The notes beneath the pieces are model-generated. The model was not told the origin of the DNA, made no database searches, and was given only the letters and a program-made list of their open reading frames with translations. A program made the translations under genes and the position numbers. Below are positions 61,744 to 64,000 of a stretch of DNA of 64,000 bases, piece by piece. The number at the start of each line of letters is the position of its first letter. Position 1 is the stretch's first letter. Source of the DNA: Gordius sp. MW1 (taxonomy: Eukaryota; Nematomorpha; Gordioida; Gordea; Gordiidae); contig OZ038530.1 in the NCBI GenBank assembly GCA_964036665.1, positions 7,578,501 to 7,642,500 on the forward strand, written 5' to 3'.

Positions 61744-63409
61744 GGTTTTAGAAATATCCTCGGGGGCCATTGGAATTTGGTGGTATGCCCTGACTAAGTC
61801 GATCTTTGAGAATACCGTTTTATTGCAAAGGGTCAGCGCAAAATCATGGAGTGGGGAAGTGGATAACAGTCGGGAATTGTACGACTGTTGAGCATGCGAT
61901 AGTCGCCACAAGGTCTCCAATCTCCCGCGGCCTTCTTGGGTACCATGTGCAGGGGTGAGGACCAGTCACTATTAGAGGGACGGATTATACCAAGTTCGAG
62001 CATGTGAGTGTCTCGGGCAATCTTAAGCTTGTCCGGGAAGAGTCTCCTTGGTTTTGAGCGAACCGGGGGGCCGTTGGTGTGGAAATGGTGTTGAGTGCTA
62101 TGAGTTACTTGAGCCTTATAATCAGAAGGGGACACTATGGAGGCATACTTCTGAAGTAGTGATTTGATGGGGGAGGTGCCAATTATCCCAACTTGAATGT
62201 TGATTGACGTAGCGAGTGTAGCCTTGCCTGCAGATGTTAATGTCGTTTGAGTGTCGAAAAGCTTCTTCTTTTTTATATCAACTACTAGATGGTAGTGATT
62301 AAGAAAATCGGCTCCGATGATTGGCTGGTTAACGTCTGCTATTGTAAAAATCCATCTAAATTCTTTGCGTAGGCCGAAGTCCAAAGTGAAAAGCTTTTGG
62401 CCATATGTTTTGATAGGGGTAGAATTGGCGGCCTGAAGTTGCACATATGAAGGGGTCATGGAATGGTCTCGAGAAGGCGGAATAACGGAAATCTCCGCGC
62501 CTGTGTCAATGAGAAGTCGCTGACCCGTGGATTTGTCGAATATGTAAAATAAGCGACTAAGTTTTGGACCAAGCCCAAGCGTCGCCATCCCTGGGTGGTC
62601 TACTAGTTTGTCGAGGGAGGGGGGGGGGGTTAAATGCGCAAGGTTGCACGCATTTGAGCGCCTTGTCTTTAAAGCGGTAATGGTACCAACAAAGTATATT
62701 TGGTTGAATATGCGCGCTAGGGTGGCGAACGGTAGAGGGATTGCGGCGTCTCGAGTTGGAACGATCACGTGGCCTATGATTGAGATTTTTAAATTTTGTA
62801 CCTCCTGTGTGAGTTTTGCAATCATCTCCCTAAGCCGAGTCGATTCATCTTCCGTGACTACATTTACAATTGGACATGTGGAGTTGTGGTAGGTCTCTAC
62901 AATTTTGTCCGCAGTTTCGGCCATTTTGGAGAGGGACTGCTCGTCAAAAACAATTGCCAAAATGCCGATCATGTTTTTTGGAAGTTTTTCTAACCAAAGT
63001 TCTTTAAGAACTCGTTCATCCATGGAATTCGTTCCCAGATGATTTTTCATGAAACGCAGAAGCTGGGATGGGGTGCGATCTCCTAATTCCACAGTTGTGA
63101 GAAGAGCACGAAGTCTAGCAGAATCGGATTGGCTAGTGCGGTCTATGATGGCTGCTTTCATGGTTGTATAGGGTAAAATGTCGGGCATATTTTGTAGGAT
63201 GTCTTGAATTTCGATGGTTATTTCCAGTGGCAAGGCTTCTATTAAGTACCCAACTTTGGTAGCTTCGCTTTTTATCTTTTTTACCAAGAAAAGAGCCTCT
63301 ATTTGGATGAACCATGAGGGGGGGGGGGCTTTATATTGTTAAACTGTGGCAGTTTAAAATATGTGGCATTTTCGCTTTTAACCTCCATATCAGATGGTTG
63401 CGTGGGCAT
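61744..63409 (-). pseudogene. Gypsy element 2 gag-protease-RT remnant
   Basis: Starts at ATG 63409 after the primer-binding site. Gag, the protease ([12 protein letters not shown]) and the start of reverse transcriptase ([26 protein letters not shown]) are present. It ends at MAPEDISKT by deletion. Breaks: a run of 11 C (63318-63328) shifts the gag frame early; a one-base loss near 62775 and a second 11-C run (62619-62629) shift it out and back; a one-base loss near 61848 shifts reverse transcriptase. The 484-codon open frame at 61833-63287 therefore looks intact but reads the knuckle region in the wrong frame. Confidence 0.9.
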
Positions 63410-63424
63410 TTTTGGGTCACCAAA

Positions 63425-63804
63425 TGAAGTGGTTATTTCATTAATTAGAAGAGATACTTTAGTAATCGAGTCTATTGGTAGTGTAAAGTATATGCGAAAA
63501 AATGAATAATGATCCTGTTAGTTTTAAAGGTTGTGCTTATGTAGCTGCGCGAGCCCATTATCATTTGAATAATCAAGCGATGGTTGAATACAAGCGAGGG
63601 GCTATTAAAATTAAAATAACGTGATGGTTAAGTACAACCGAGGGGCTATTAAAATAAAAATAACGTGATGGTTAAGTACAAACGAGGGGCTATTAAATAA
63701 AGTAACGTGTTAGAATTCGCCTAGACGGGGTCAAGGGAAAGTAGCGTGCGAAAGAAGGTTTTTGATTCCAATTAGCGCGTTTAATTTAATTCGTAGCCTC
63801 TACA
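63425..63804 (-). repeat. LTR shared by gypsy elements 2 and 3 (380 bp)
   Basis: 5' LTR of element 2 and 3' LTR of element 3, full length, TGTAGAGGCTACG to ACTTCA on the minus strand. Confidence 0.9.
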
Positions 63805-63837
63805 ACTATCCTCGGGGCTCCACTCGGAGAGTTGTGG

Positions 63838-64000
63838 CTAGTGTAGTAGTTTATAGCGCCAATGCACGTGCCTTCCTCTCGATGTGATGTATGGGTTTTC
63901 TTTTGATTTTGTTAGGTCTGGGTCGGAGTTAGCTGGTCCGGCGATGTCGTCGGAGGGACAAACTTTGTGTGGATTTACATTTTCGGTATCCGTAAGCGGC
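63838..64000 (-). pseudogene. Gypsy element 3 integrase C-terminus, cut by window end
   Basis: Minus-strand sequence nearly identical to 60867-61029, with the same stop (63840-63838), so a third copy enters the window from the right. Only about 54 codons are visible; whether the rest is intact cannot be seen. Confidence 0.85.

Larger units (their letters stand above)
60458..63804 (-). mobile_element. Ty3/gypsy element 2, internally deleted
   Basis: Both LTRs are present (60458-60833 as 3' and 63425-63804 as 5'), but the interior lacks the end of reverse transcriptase, RNase H and the start of integrase. The 3' LTR misses its last few bases at the palindrome. The 5' LTR is shared with a third copy to the right. 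Confidence 0.9.

Overview
The window is animal nuclear DNA: strongly AT-rich, full of transposon remnants and with very few genes. No bacterial-style gene organisation is present. The organism is not identified. The ETS-family gene shows it is a metazoan (or close relative), and introns of only 36-41 nt resemble those reported in flatworms, but that does not settle the taxon.

Layout. 1-3.8 kb: young LTR fragments, including a three-LTR non-autonomous element (1025-3817) with a 5-bp target duplication. 5.0-5.3 kb: a fossil retroelement domain. 6.0-6.6 kb: hairpin repeats. 7.35-18.25 kb, minus strand: the main cellular gene, a nine-exon GABPA/Ets97D-type ETS transcription factor (about 433 aa) that no single open reading frame reveals. 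Its first four introns are 36-41 nt and its fifth is 7.2 kb and packed with MITEs. 20.1-21.7 kb: decayed Ty3/gypsy pol. 22.5-23.7 kb: hairpin tandem repeats. 24.97-25.29 kb, minus strand: a possible 105-aa membrane protein. 26.2-30.1 kb: PIF/Harbinger-like and LINE fossils, each hit by MITEs of one CATGGGCGTA family.

32.0-51.4 kb is a 19.4-kb, T-rich, strand-asymmetric minisatellite with a unit of about 70 bp and nested multi-kilobase higher-order duplications. The many reading frames in it are translations of the repeat, not genes. 51.4-55.6 kb holds three further families of diverged tandem repeats.

56.05-57.76 kb is a decayed hAT transposase into which a Ty3/gypsy element has inserted. 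From 57.76 kb to the end lie three defective gypsy copies of one family: one on the plus strand, then two on the minus strand that share an LTR. The plus and minus copies meet tail-to-tail at a perfect palindrome with 24-bp arms.

Only the ETS gene, and perhaps the 105-aa frame, look like host genes. The rest is mobile or satellite DNA, much of it nested, which gives a relative order of insertion.
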